This document shows, piece by piece, positions 40,742-49,283 of a stretch of 64,000 nucleotides of DNA. Source of the stretch: Micromonospora sp. BL4 (GTDB taxonomy: Bacteria; Actinomycetota; Actinomycetes; Mycobacteriales; Micromonosporaceae); NCBI RefSeq assembly GCF_003667505.1, contig NZ_RCVJ01000143.1, forward strand, positions 1 to 64,000. The letters are read 5' to 3'. The notes beneath the pieces are model-generated. The model saw only the letters and a program-made list of their open reading frames with translations, made no database searches and had not been told where the DNA came from. The position numbers were made by a program, and so were the translations under genes. Position 1 is the first letter of the stretch. The number at the start of each line of letters is the position of its first letter.

Positions 40742-41566
40742 CTACCCCCTGGTCCGCTCCGGATGCACGTTATCGACCATGTCGTGCCCCGGCACGCTGA
40801 TGCAGAGCGCGCCCGGCTCAGCCCCGCACACCGGGCAGGACCGCCAATCCTCGATCGAGCCAGGATCGTGCCCCAGTTCACCAGCCATGCGGCTGATCTC
40901 CACCGCCGCCTGGTGCAGACTGTCGTCCTGATGCCGGGTGGCGGCCCGATGGACGTCGCGCACCGCGTTCTTCGCACGCTCCTCCATGGGCTCGGACATG
41001 GCAGCGTCGTTCCCGGGAGGAGCGACCTGAAACGGAGCAACTGCCGGGCGAAAGCGCTGCACGAAGCCGCGAGCCTGATAGTTCGCCAGGGCGTGCGGAT
41101 GGTCCCAGTTCGAGGTACGGAGCCAGACGACGCGCGTCCGGACGTCCAGTTCCACACCGTTCTCCGGCCACTGAAGGCTCCACGCGGCATGCGTCAGCAG
41201 TGACAAGGAGTAGCCGCCGTATCCGTGGCCTATGTACTCCGGGCTGAGACCGAAGGTATCCAGCTCCACGTCTCGCCCTGGATGTCGGCGCAGGCAGCCC
41301 CAACCGGCCACCTCGTCTCGCACGCGGATCCACCAGTGCCGCAACGCCGGGTCGCTGAGCCAGTCGACCCAGTTCCGTGTCGACCACTCCAGGCTCGACC
41401 ATCGATGCGCCGCCGCGATGCGATCGTGTACCTCCTGCAACTGGGACAGGCTGTCCCCGGCAGGGTCCTCGACCGGCGCCAACGCCAGGCCCTCCACAGC
41501 CTTCGCCCACCGCAGCTGGGCCGGACCTGTCATCTCCAGATACGTGATCACCTTCTCGGAGTGCAC
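40742..41566 (-). CDS. GNAT-like protein with C-terminal cysteine motif
   Basis: A 274-aa protein. Residues about 75-175 form a GNAT-like fold (LSPEYIGHGYGGYSLSLLTH binds the CoA pyrophosphate region; LANYQARGFVQRFRPA ends it). The last 80 residues are helical and then carry CPVCGAEPGALC, a likely zinc-binding or redox motif, close to the C-terminus. The combination is unusual. The GTG at 41566 is assigned, with an ATG 11 codons later as alternative. Confidence 0.75.
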   Translation of the reverse strand: MHSEKVITYLEMTGPAQLRWAKAVEGLALAPVEDPAGDSLSQLQEVHDRIAAAHRWSSLEWSTRNWVDWLSDPALRHWWIRVRDEVAGWGCLRRHPGRDVELDTFGLSPEYIGHGYGGYSLSLLTHAAWSLQWPENGVELDVRTRVVWLRTSNWDHPHALANYQARGFVQRFRPAVAPFQVAPPGNDAAMSEPMEERAKNAVRDVHRAATRHQDDSLHQAAVEISRMAGELGHDPGSIEDWRSCPVCGAEPGALCISVPGHDMVDNVHPERTRG

Positions 41567-41643
41567 GCTCTATCGTCTCCGGGGCGGCGGATTGCGGCTG
41601 GCCAGCATCGATCAGAACGCTGACCTGCGGGAACAGCCCGGAT

Positions 41644-42729
<1,086 letters not shown>

Positions 42730-42737
42730 GACGGGCC

Positions 42738-42743
42738 AGCTTA
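42738..42743 (-). promoter_or_regulatory. Leaderless -10 box for ychF
   Basis: On the minus strand TAAGCT, 8 nt and the GTG at 42729. The spacing is one base longer than in the other leaderless sites here. Confidence 0.4.
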
Positions 42744-42823
42744 CGCCGGTGCTGGACGGGCCGGTCCAGGCGGCTCGGTTTTCGACTCCGGCGGACCCGC
42801 GCCAGCGGGACGCCGGACGGCTG

Positions 42824-43558
42824 TCAGCCGAGCAGGCGCGGGGCGATGACCGCCTCCCGGACGCTGCCGTCCGCGCCGCGGCTGACCTCGTACGCCGAAA
42901 CGCCCTCGCGGTCGGCGACCGCCTCGACCAGCCGGGTGCCCTGGTAGACGAGCCCAACCCCGTCGTCGGTGCAGTGGCTGGTCGGCAACGTCTCGTCACC
43001 GACCAGCTCGTGCATCAGCGGACGCCGCTGGCCCTCGCTGTCGTAGTGCACCCCGTTGCCGTACGGCAGCCAGCCCAGGCCGTCGGTGAAGCCGCGCAGC
43101 CGGGGGCCGAAGCTGTCGGTGGCGCCACCGACGTGCCAGCAGATCGAGCCGGCGGAGACGCCGCCCAGCACCACGCCGGCCTGCCAGCACTCGTGCAGGA
43201 TCTCGTCGAGCCCGTGCACCCGCCACAGCGCGACGAGGTTGGCCACGCTGCCGCCGCCGACCCAGATCACGTCCTGGGCGAGCAGGTGGGCGCGGACGTC
43301 CTCGACGTTCGGCATCGGGAACAGGGCGAGGTGCGACAGCCGGAATCGGGTGCCGGCGAACGCGCCGTAGATGGCCGTCTGCGAGGTGGGCTGGTCCCCT
43401 ACGGCCTGCCCGAGGTAGCAGATGCGCGGCTGCGGGCCGGCCTCGGCGAGCTCGGCCGCCAGCTCGAACACCGGGCCGGGGCGCAGGTCGGTGGGGCCGC
43501 GGTCGCCCCGGAAGAAACCCATGCTGGTGGCGAGGATGGTCGGTTCGCTGGCGGGCAT
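42824..43558 (-). CDS. pepE: Peptidase E-like (S51) alpha-aspartyl dipeptidase
   Basis: A 244-aa S51-family peptidase, class I glutamine-amidotransferase-like fold. The nucleophile Ser135 lies in GVSAGS and the oxyanion region in WVGGGSVANLV. Members hydrolyse Asp-Xaa dipeptides or related substrates in the cytoplasm. AAGGA precedes the ATG. The specificity of this actinobacterial subgroup is not established. Confidence 0.85.
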   Translation of the reverse strand: MPASEPTILATSMGFFRGDRGPTDLRPGPVFELAAELAEAGPQPRICYLGQAVGDQPTSQTAIYGAFAGTRFRLSHLALFPMPNVEDVRAHLLAQDVIWVGGGSVANLVALWRVHGLDEILHECWQAGVVLGGVSAGSICWHVGGATDSFGPRLRGFTDGLGWLPYGNGVHYDSEGQRRPLMHELVGDETLPTSHCTDDGVGLVYQGTRLVEAVADREGVSAYEVSRGADGSVREAVIAPRLLG

Positions 43559-43650
43559 GTGGGTCCTTCCGTCGGTGCGGGACGGCTTTCATCCTGCCGC
43601 AGCGGGCCGCCGGTCGATCACCCCGCCCGGAGACCGAGGCCGGCGCCCGC

Positions 43651-44283
43651 TCAGCCGGCGCGTCTCTGGCGGGGCACCAGGGCCAGGACGTCGGCGATCG
43701 CCGCGGTCGGCTCGGTGGGTGGGCCCTCCGCCGGCTCGCCAGGCTGGCCCTCGGCCGGACCAACGGGGGGTGTCGCGCCGGCCGGCCGGTCGCTGATGGA
43801 CGGCGCGTCCTCCGGCCGGTGACCCGGGGGCAGCTCAGCGAACGGCCGTTCCTCCGGGGGCAGTTGCGCGGCGGCGGCGCGGGGCAGGGTGAACCGTTCG
43901 GCGGCGGCCGGGCCGGCCGAGACCGACTCGCGCAGCATCCAGCGCACCTCGTCGGCCGTCCAGCCCAGCCCCGGCCGGACGGCGATCTCCCGGACCAGCC
44001 GCCGGCCGACCCGGGTGTCGTCGTCGTAGAACCGCATGCACCAGTGGTGCGTCCACATGCCGAGGGCACGCAGGCCGGCGTCGTCGAGCGAGCGGGCCAG
44101 CCGACCGCAGGCGGTGTCGGCGAAGGCCCGCTCGACGTCGGCCGCCCGGTCCCGTTCGATCGCCCCGACGGCGGCCGGCGCCACGGCCCGCATCCGTCGG
44201 TAGAAGGACTGCACCACCGCGCGGGGCAGCGGCGGGAACGCGTCCCGTGTCGATGTCGCCGCCCGACCCGCCACGCTCGCCAT
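43651..44283 (-). CDS. Hypothetical helical protein (210 aa)
   Basis: A 210-aa protein with a helical N-terminal 130 residues (SFYRRMRAVAPAAVGAIERD, VEFAFADTACGRLARSLDD-like stretches) and a disordered, Pro/Glu-rich tail (residues about 135-195) before a short hydrophobic end. The ATG at 44283 follows AAGGGG; the frame is open to 44676. No family was recognised. It lies divergent from the sigma-factor pair. Confidence 0.65.
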   Translation of the reverse strand: MASVAGRAATSTRDAFPPLPRAVVQSFYRRMRAVAPAAVGAIERDRAADVERAFADTACGRLARSLDDAGLRALGMWTHHWCMRFYDDDTRVGRRLVREIAVRPGLGWTADEVRWMLRESVSAGPAAAERFTLPRAAAAQLPPEERPFAELPPGHRPEDAPSISDRPAGATPPVGPAEGQPGEPAEGPPTEPTAAIADVLALVPRQRRAG

Positions 44284-44398
44284 CACCGCACCCCTTCTTG
44301 AGTTGGTGGCCGGGACGTTACCCGCCACGACCGACACTTTCGGGCGGAAAAGCCGCTCGGATCGTGGATAGCGAGGATGACCTGGTGCGTCTGTACGG

Positions 44399-44932
44399 GT
44401 GACAACGAAACGGGGGTGGTGGGTGGACGAGGACGAGCGTGCCCGGTTGGCCGAGTTCGTCGCCAGCCGGACTCCGGCGTTGCTGCGGGTCGCGTACCTG
44501 CTGACCGGGGATCGCAACGCCGCCGAGGATCTGTTCCAGTCGGCGTTGGCGCGAACCATCCCGCGATGGGGGACCATCCGGCACGCCGACCCCGAGGGGT
44601 ATCTGCGCGTGGTGATGTACCGCGAGCAGATCAGCTGGTGGCGGCGACTGCGGCGGTGGCGGGAGACGCCGCTCAACCCGGCGGACGAGCCGGTGGGCGC
44701 GGATCCGAGCGGCGGTTCGGACGTGCGGTTGGCGATGCGCGCCGCACTGCGCCACCTGCCACCGGCGCAGCGGACGGTGGTGGTCCTCCGCTACTACGAG
44801 GACCTGCCCGAAGCACGGGTCGCCGAGCTGCTCGGCTGTTCGGTGGGCACGGTACGCAGCCGTACCCACCGGGCCGTCAGTCGGCTGCGCGAGTTGCTGC
44901 CGGAGGTCGACATGCTGGAGGTACGGCGATGA
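44399..44932 (+). CDS. SigE-family ECF RNA polymerase sigma factor
   Basis: A 177-aa ECF sigma factor. Region 2 is ALLRVAYLLTGDRNAAEDLFQSAL (residues about 28-51), region 4 is LPPAQRTVVVLRYYEDLPEA followed by LLGCSVGTVRSRTHRAVSRL. It matches the actinobacterial SigE-family (70 aa-linked) group. The start is a GTG at 44399. Its stop overlaps the start of the next gene (ATGA), which encodes a membrane protein that may be its anti-sigma factor. Confidence 0.9.
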   Translation: MTTKRGWWVDEDERARLAEFVASRTPALLRVAYLLTGDRNAAEDLFQSALARTIPRWGTIRHADPEGYLRVVMYREQISWWRRLRRWRETPLNPADEPVGADPSGGSDVRLAMRAALRHLPPAQRTVVVLRYYEDLPEARVAELLGCSVGTVRSRTHRAVSRLRELLPEVDMLEVRR

Positions 44933-45441
44933 CCGATCCCTTCGAGCACCTCATCCGCGCCACCCTCACCGACCTGGCCGAGGAGGCACCGATCGTGCAT
45001 GACCAGTTGAGCCGAGCGGAACGGCGGGTGCGCAACCGGCACCGGGCCACGGTGACCATGGGGGCGGTGGGCACCCTCGCGGCCGTCCTCATCGCCACCC
45101 CGCTCGCCCTCGCGGCGACCGGCTCGGACCAGCCCCGACCGGCCGCGCCCAACCCGACGGTCGAGCCCAGCCCGCCCGTGCCCACCCCGTCCGGCCCGGC
45201 GACCGAGCCGGGGCCGGTCGCGCCGAGCCCGTCCGCCAAGCCGGGTCCGCCCGGTGTGCCGGGCCAGCCCGGGCCGGCGGTCGAGCCGAGCCCACCCGGG
45301 CCGGCCGCTGTGCCCGGCGTACCGGGAGCGCCCGGGATGCCGGGCGGCGCGCCCGGGGCGCCGGGCGTGCCGGGCCGGCCCACACCGACGGTCAAGCCGA
45401 GCCCGTCCGAGCCGGTCGTGGTGCCCAGCCCGCAGAAGTGA
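44929..45441 (+). CDS. Membrane protein with collagen-like tail, probable anti-sigma partner
   Basis: A 170-aa protein: a cytoplasmic N-terminus of about 40 residues with acidic and basic helices (FEHLIRATLTDLAEEAPIVH), one membrane segment at 42-64, and an extracytoplasmic Pro/Gly-rich domain (residues 66-170). Part of that domain is made of Gly-X-Y triplets (GPPGVPGQPG and GVPGAPGMPGGAPGAPGVPG), as in collagen. It is coupled to the sigma gene (ATGA). No zinc-anti-sigma HxxxCxxC motif is seen, so the anti-sigma role is inference. Confidence 0.72.
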   Translation: MTDPFEHLIRATLTDLAEEAPIVHDQLSRAERRVRNRHRATVTMGAVGTLAAVLIATPLALAATGSDQPRPAAPNPTVEPSPPVPTPSGPATEPGPVAPSPSAKPGPPGVPGQPGPAVEPSPPGPAAVPGVPGAPGMPGGAPGAPGVPGRPTPTVKPSPSEPVVVPSPQK

Positions 45442-45448
45442 TCAAGGT

Positions 45449-45483
45449 CGGTCGGCCCGGGCGCTCCCCCGCCCGGCCGACCG
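45449..45483. terminator. Terminator after the sigma operon
   Basis: CGGTCGGCCCGGGC (45449-45462) pairs with GCCCGGCCGACCG (45471-45483), with one bulged base and an 8-nt loop. It begins 7 bp after the stop codon of the collagen-like gene. Confidence 0.7.
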
Positions 45484-45592
45484 GCAGGCGCTGCGGTGGC
45501 CGGCCAGGTCAGCCGGACCAGGTACGCGACGCTCGGAGATCCTGGTCACCCCGGTTTGGCAAAGACGGGCGGGGTCCGCCCACTCTTGGATC

Positions 45593-45748
45593 ATGACCGT
45601 CCACGGACACCCGACCGCCGTCGGCCGGAGCCTCGATCCGTCCGTGGACGAACGGGACGCCGCGCCACACCAGGCCCGCCCCACAGCGGGCGCGGTGCCG
45701 ACGCACGCCAACCGTCCGCCGGCCCGCGCGCCGCGGGGGCGGCGATGA
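45593..45748 (+). CDS. Possible small ORF coupled to the FAD oxidase
   Basis: A 51-codon ORF (MTVHGHPTAVGRSLDPSVDE...) whose TGA overlaps the ATG of the FAD oxidase (ATGA). It has no clear Shine-Dalgarno and a low-complexity, Arg/Pro-rich C-terminus. It may be a short leader or simply upstream DNA. The stretch 45484-45592 shows no feature beyond a hairpin-like GGGGTCCGCCC region. Confidence 0.25.
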   Translation: MTVHGHPTAVGRSLDPSVDERDAAPHQARPTAGAVPTHANRPPARAPRGRR

Positions 45749-47169
45749 GCGCCGCGCTGGCCCGGGTCCCCGGGTCGCTCACCGGGCAGCTCGTCACACC
45801 CGGCGACCGCCGGTACGCGCACCTGCGCTCGACGTACACCACGACCGCGTCACCGGCCGGCATCCTGCTGCCGAAGAACACCGCGCAGGTCGTCGCCGCG
45901 ATCCGCTACGCGCGCGAGCAGCGGCTGCCGATCGCGGTCCGCAGCGGCGGGCACGGGCTCTCCGGCGTCTCCTCCAACAACGGTGGCCTGGTCATCGACC
46001 TGTCCATGCTCAACCGGGTGCAGGTCCTCGACGAACGGTCCGGGCTGGTCCGGGTCGAGGCCGGGGCCCGCTGGGCGAACGTCGCCGCCGCGCTGGCGCC
46101 GTACGGCCTGGTCATCAGCTCCGGCGACTACGGCAACGTCGGCGTCGGCGGTCTGACCACCGGAGGCGGTGTCGGCTGGCTCGTCCGCTCGTCCGGCCTG
46201 ACCATCGACCGCGTACGGGCGGTGGAGGTGGTGCTCGCCGACGGCACGGTGGTGCGCGCGGACGCCGAGCACGAGCCGGAGCTGTTCTGGCTGGTCCGGG
46301 GCGCCGGGGCCGGGGCGGGGATCGTGGTGGCGTTCGAGATCGAAGCCACCGAGCAGCGCAACGTCGGGGTGGCACAGCTGGTCGTCGAGGCGCACCCGGA
46401 CGGCCGCACCGTCCGGGACTGGGTGGCCTACCTGGCGCAGGCGCCCCGAGAGCTGTCCGCCGGTGCCGTGCTGTACGCGGAGGGCCGGTCGGCTCTCCTG
46501 TCCATCACCGCCGTGGTCGCCGCCGAGAGCCTGCGCCGGGCCCGGCCCGTGGTGGAGCCGCTGCTGGCCATCGGGAAGCTGCTCGAACACCGGACCGACC
46601 TGCTGCCCTACCCGGCCCTGGTGCCGACCGCGCACCTGCACCCGAACGTCGGGCAGCAGCGGGGCACGACCACCAACGGCCTGTTCAGCGGGCTGGACGA
46701 CGCCGGCGCACGGGCCGTGACGCGTGCGGTGACCGGGCCGGGTCGGGCGGTGGTCCAGCTCCGCTCGGTGGGCGGGGCGGTCAACGACGTCGCCCCCGAC
46801 GCGACCGCCTACGCGCACCGCCACCAGAGCACCCTCGTCGTCGCCTCGGTGTTTCCTCCGCAGGGCGGCGCGGCGTTGGACTCCGCGTGGCGGGGCGTCG
46901 CGGGCCGGGCCGACGGCGCGTACGTCAACTTCGAGAGCCGGCCGGACCCGGCCGCGTTCGCCCGGATCTACCCCGGTGAGACCGGCGTCCGGGTGCGGCG
47001 GCTGTGGAAGCGGTACGACCCGGACGGCGTGTTCCGGTCGGCGCTGCTGACCGCCCGAACCGCGCGGTCCAACCAGTCCGCCCGGTCCGGGCAGCCCGCG
47101 CGGTCGAGTCAGCCCGCCCGGTCCGGGCAGCCCGCACGGTCCGGCCAGCCGCATCGGCGCCGCCGCTGA
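45745..47169 (+). CDS. FAD-linked oxidase (BBE / 6-hydroxynicotine oxidase type)
   Basis: A 474-aa oxidase of the VAO/BBE superfamily. His70 in RSGGHGLSG should carry the 8-alpha-histidyl FAD; the second covalent Cys seen in bicovalent members is replaced (GDYGNVGVGG), so attachment is probably single. The C-terminal BBE motif is NFESRPDPAAFARIYPGE. The last 35 residues are five repeats of ARSxQP encoded by an 18-bp minisatellite. It has no signal peptide. The substrate is unknown. Confidence 0.87.
   Translation: MSAALARVPGSLTGQLVTPGDRRYAHLRSTYTTTASPAGILLPKNTAQVVAAIRYAREQRLPIAVRSGGHGLSGVSSNNGGLVIDLSMLNRVQVLDERSGLVRVEAGARWANVAAALAPYGLVISSGDYGNVGVGGLTTGGGVGWLVRSSGLTIDRVRAVEVVLADGTVVRADAEHEPELFWLVRGAGAGAGIVVAFEIEATEQRNVGVAQLVVEAHPDGRTVRDWVAYLAQAPRELSAGAVLYAEGRSALLSITAVVAAESLRRARPVVEPLLAIGKLLEHRTDLLPYPALVPTAHLHPNVGQQRGTTTNGLFSGLDDAGARAVTRAVTGPGRAVVQLRSVGGAVNDVAPDATAYAHRHQSTLVVASVFPPQGGAALDSAWRGVAGRADGAYVNFESRPDPAAFARIYPGETGVRVRRLWKRYDPDGVFRSALLTARTARSNQSARSGQPARSSQPARSGQPARSGQPHRRRR
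47062..47151 (+). repeat. 18-bp coding minisatellite in the FAD oxidase gene
   Basis: Five 18-bp units (GCGCGGTCCAACCAGTCC, GCCCGGTCCGGGCAGCCC and variants) encode ARSNQS, ARSGQP, ARSSQP, ARSGQP and ARSGQP at the end of the FAD oxidase. The repeat number is likely to vary between strains. Confidence 0.85.
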
Positions 47170-47264
47170 CGGTCACCCGCCCGCGCCGGCCGGTCCCCGC
47201 ACGCCCAGGTCCGATTCCCGCCAGCCGACAGCCCGGCGAGGGGGGCATCATCGGTGACGTGGAG

Positions 47265-48740
47265 ATGGACTTCGAGCGGTGCTACCGGGCCGTGGACAGC
47301 CGTGACCAGCGGTTCGACGGCTGGTTCTACACCGGCGTGACGTCGACCGGGATCTACTGCCGGCCGTCCTGCCCGGCGACCACCCCCAAGCGGCACAACG
47401 TCCGGTTCTTCCCCTCCGCCGCCGCGGCGCAGGGCGCCGGGCTGCGCGCCTGCCGCCGCTGCCGGCCGGACGCCGCACCGGGTTCACCCCAGTGGGACGT
47501 CCGCGCGGACGTGGTCGGCCGGGCGATGCGGCTGATCGCCGACGGGGTGGTCGACCGGGACGGCATCCCCGGGCTGGCCGCCCGGCTCGGCTACACCGAA
47601 CGGCACCTGCACCGGATGCTGCGCGCCGAGATGGGCGCCGGGCCGCTCGCACTGGCCCGGGCCCAGCGGGCACAGACCGCCCGGATCCTGATCGAGACGA
47701 CCGGCCTCGGGATGGCCGAGATCGCGTTCGCCGCCGGGTTCGGCAGCGTGCGGCAGTTCAACGACACGGTCCGCGAGGTGTACGCGATCGCCCCGTCCGA
47801 GCTGCGGGCTGCCCGTGGCCGACACCCGGCCCCGGTCGGGGCGGGGACGATCACGCTCCGACTGGCGTACCGTCCGCCGCTGCACGCCCAGGCGCTGCTG
47901 GACTTCCTCTCGGTGCGGGCGCTGCCCGGGGTGGAGGAGGTCCGCGACGGGACGTACCACCGGGGGTTGCGGTTGCCGCACGGCGCGGGCCAGGTGGCGC
48001 TGACCCCGGCGGACGGGCACGTCGCGGCGACGCTGCGCCTGGCCGACCTGCGTGACCTGGCGCCGGCGGTGGCCCGTTGCCGCCGGCTGCTCGACCTGGA
48101 CGCGGACCCGGTCGCCATCGACGCCACGCTCGGGGCCGACCCGGCGTTCGCCCCGGCGGTCGCCGCCGAACCCGGCATCCGGGTCCCCCGTGCGGTGGAC
48201 GGCTTCGAGCTGGCGGTGCGCGCCATCATCGGCCAGCAGGTCTCGGTCACCTCCGCCCGCACCACCCTCACCCGCCTGCTGGCCGCCCGTGACCGCGTCG
48301 ACCCCGGCGTCGACGGGACGCACGGAGATCCCACCGATGACAGCGGTGCCCAGCCGGGAGGCCTTCGGGGGTTCCCCAGCGCGGAGGAGGTGCTGGGGGT
48401 GCCGGACGAGGGGTTCGGAATGCCGGTCGGGCGGCGGGAGACGGTGCGCGCGCTGGCGCGGGCGGTAGCCGGCGGGGAACTGGACCTGGCGTCGGGCGGC
48501 GACCGGGAGGAGACCGTCCGGCGGCTGCTGGCGTTGCCCGGCATCGGCCCGTGGACCGCCGGTTACCTGGCCATGCGCGCCTTCGGCGACCCCGACGTCC
48601 TGCTCCCCACCGACCTGGCGGTCCGACGCGGCACGGCCGCGCTCGGCCTGCCGGACACCGCGAAGACCCTCGACGCGTACGCCGAACGTTGGCGCCCCTG
48701 GCGGTCCTACGCCACGATCAGACTCTGGAGAGCGGCATGA
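47265..48740 (+). CDS. Ada-AlkA fusion: AraC-type regulator with 3-methyladenine DNA glycosylase
   Basis: A 491-aa fusion. Residues 1-75 form the Ada zinc domain (Cys32, 36, 63 and 66) that accepts methyl from DNA phosphotriesters; 85-185 carry two AraC HTH motifs (RHLHRMLRAEMGAGPLALAR); 190-290 resemble AlkA_N; and 320-490 form the HhH-GPD glycosylase (LLALPGIGPWTAGYLAMRAF, catalytic Asp450 in LPTDLAVR). It lacks the O6-methylguanine transferase domain of E. coli Ada, which is supplied by the ogt gene immediately downstream (ATGA overlap). It should sense and repair alkylation damage. Confidence 0.92.
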   Translation: MDFERCYRAVDSRDQRFDGWFYTGVTSTGIYCRPSCPATTPKRHNVRFFPSAAAAQGAGLRACRRCRPDAAPGSPQWDVRADVVGRAMRLIADGVVDRDGIPGLAARLGYTERHLHRMLRAEMGAGPLALARAQRAQTARILIETTGLGMAEIAFAAGFGSVRQFNDTVREVYAIAPSELRAARGRHPAPVGAGTITLRLAYRPPLHAQALLDFLSVRALPGVEEVRDGTYHRGLRLPHGAGQVALTPADGHVAATLRLADLRDLAPAVARCRRLLDLDADPVAIDATLGADPAFAPAVAAEPGIRVPRAVDGFELAVRAIIGQQVSVTSARTTLTRLLAARDRVDPGVDGTHGDPTDDSGAQPGGLRGFPSAEEVLGVPDEGFGMPVGRRETVRALARAVAGGELDLASGGDREETVRRLLALPGIGPWTAGYLAMRAFGDPDVLLPTDLAVRRGTAALGLPDTAKTLDAYAERWRPWRSYATIRLWRAA

Positions 48741-49246
48741 ACATCGACAGCACCATACTGAGCACCCCGACCGGTCCGCTGAGCATCCTCGCCGGCCCGG
48801 ACGGCGAGGTCCGGGCGGCCGGCTTCACCCCCGACCCGGCGGCGCTGCTGCCCCTGGTCCACCCCACCCTGCGGGCGCCCCTGCGGCCGCGGACCGACCT
48901 CGGGCCGGTGAGCGTGGCCGTCCGGTCCTACCTGGACGGCGACCTCACCGCCATCGACGCGGTGCCGGTGCGGCAGAGCACCGGTGGCGAGTTCATGGCG
49001 CACGCCTGGCAGGTGCTGCGCGAGGTCCCGCCGGGCACCCCGGTCACCTACACCGGGTACGCCGCGCTGGCCGGGCGGCCGCCGGCGGTGCGCGCCGCGG
49101 CGGCCGCCTGCGCCCGTAACGCGGTGGCGCTGTTCGTGCCCTGTCACCGGGTGCTGCGTACCGACGGAACGCTCGGTGGCTACCGCTGGGGGCTGGACGT
49201 GAAGAAGTGGCTTCTCGGTCATGAGCGGCGGTTGACAACAACCTGA
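48737..49246 (+). CDS. ogt: Methylated-DNA--protein-cysteine methyltransferase
   Basis: A 169-aa suicide enzyme that removes methyl from O6-methylguanine. The active-site Cys136 is in PCHRVL, and the HTH-like DNA-binding segment is PVTYTGYAALAGRPPAVRAA. Length and motif order are standard. It is translationally coupled to the Ada-AlkA gene, so both repair activities should be induced together. Confidence 0.95.
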   Translation: MNIDSTILSTPTGPLSILAGPDGEVRAAGFTPDPAALLPLVHPTLRAPLRPRTDLGPVSVAVRSYLDGDLTAIDAVPVRQSTGGEFMAHAWQVLREVPPGTPVTYTGYAALAGRPPAVRAAAAACARNAVALFVPCHRVLRTDGTLGGYRWGLDVKKWLLGHERRLTTT

Positions 49247-49271
49247 CACAAGCATCGACACCCATTGACGC

Positions 49272-49277
49272 TACCGT
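49272..49277 (+). promoter_or_regulatory. Possible leaderless -10 box for the ABC exporter
   Basis: TACCGT, 6 nt and the GTG at 49284. A TTGACA is present at 49232, but it is too far for a standard -35. Confidence 0.35.
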
Positions 49278-49283
49278 CGGGTA

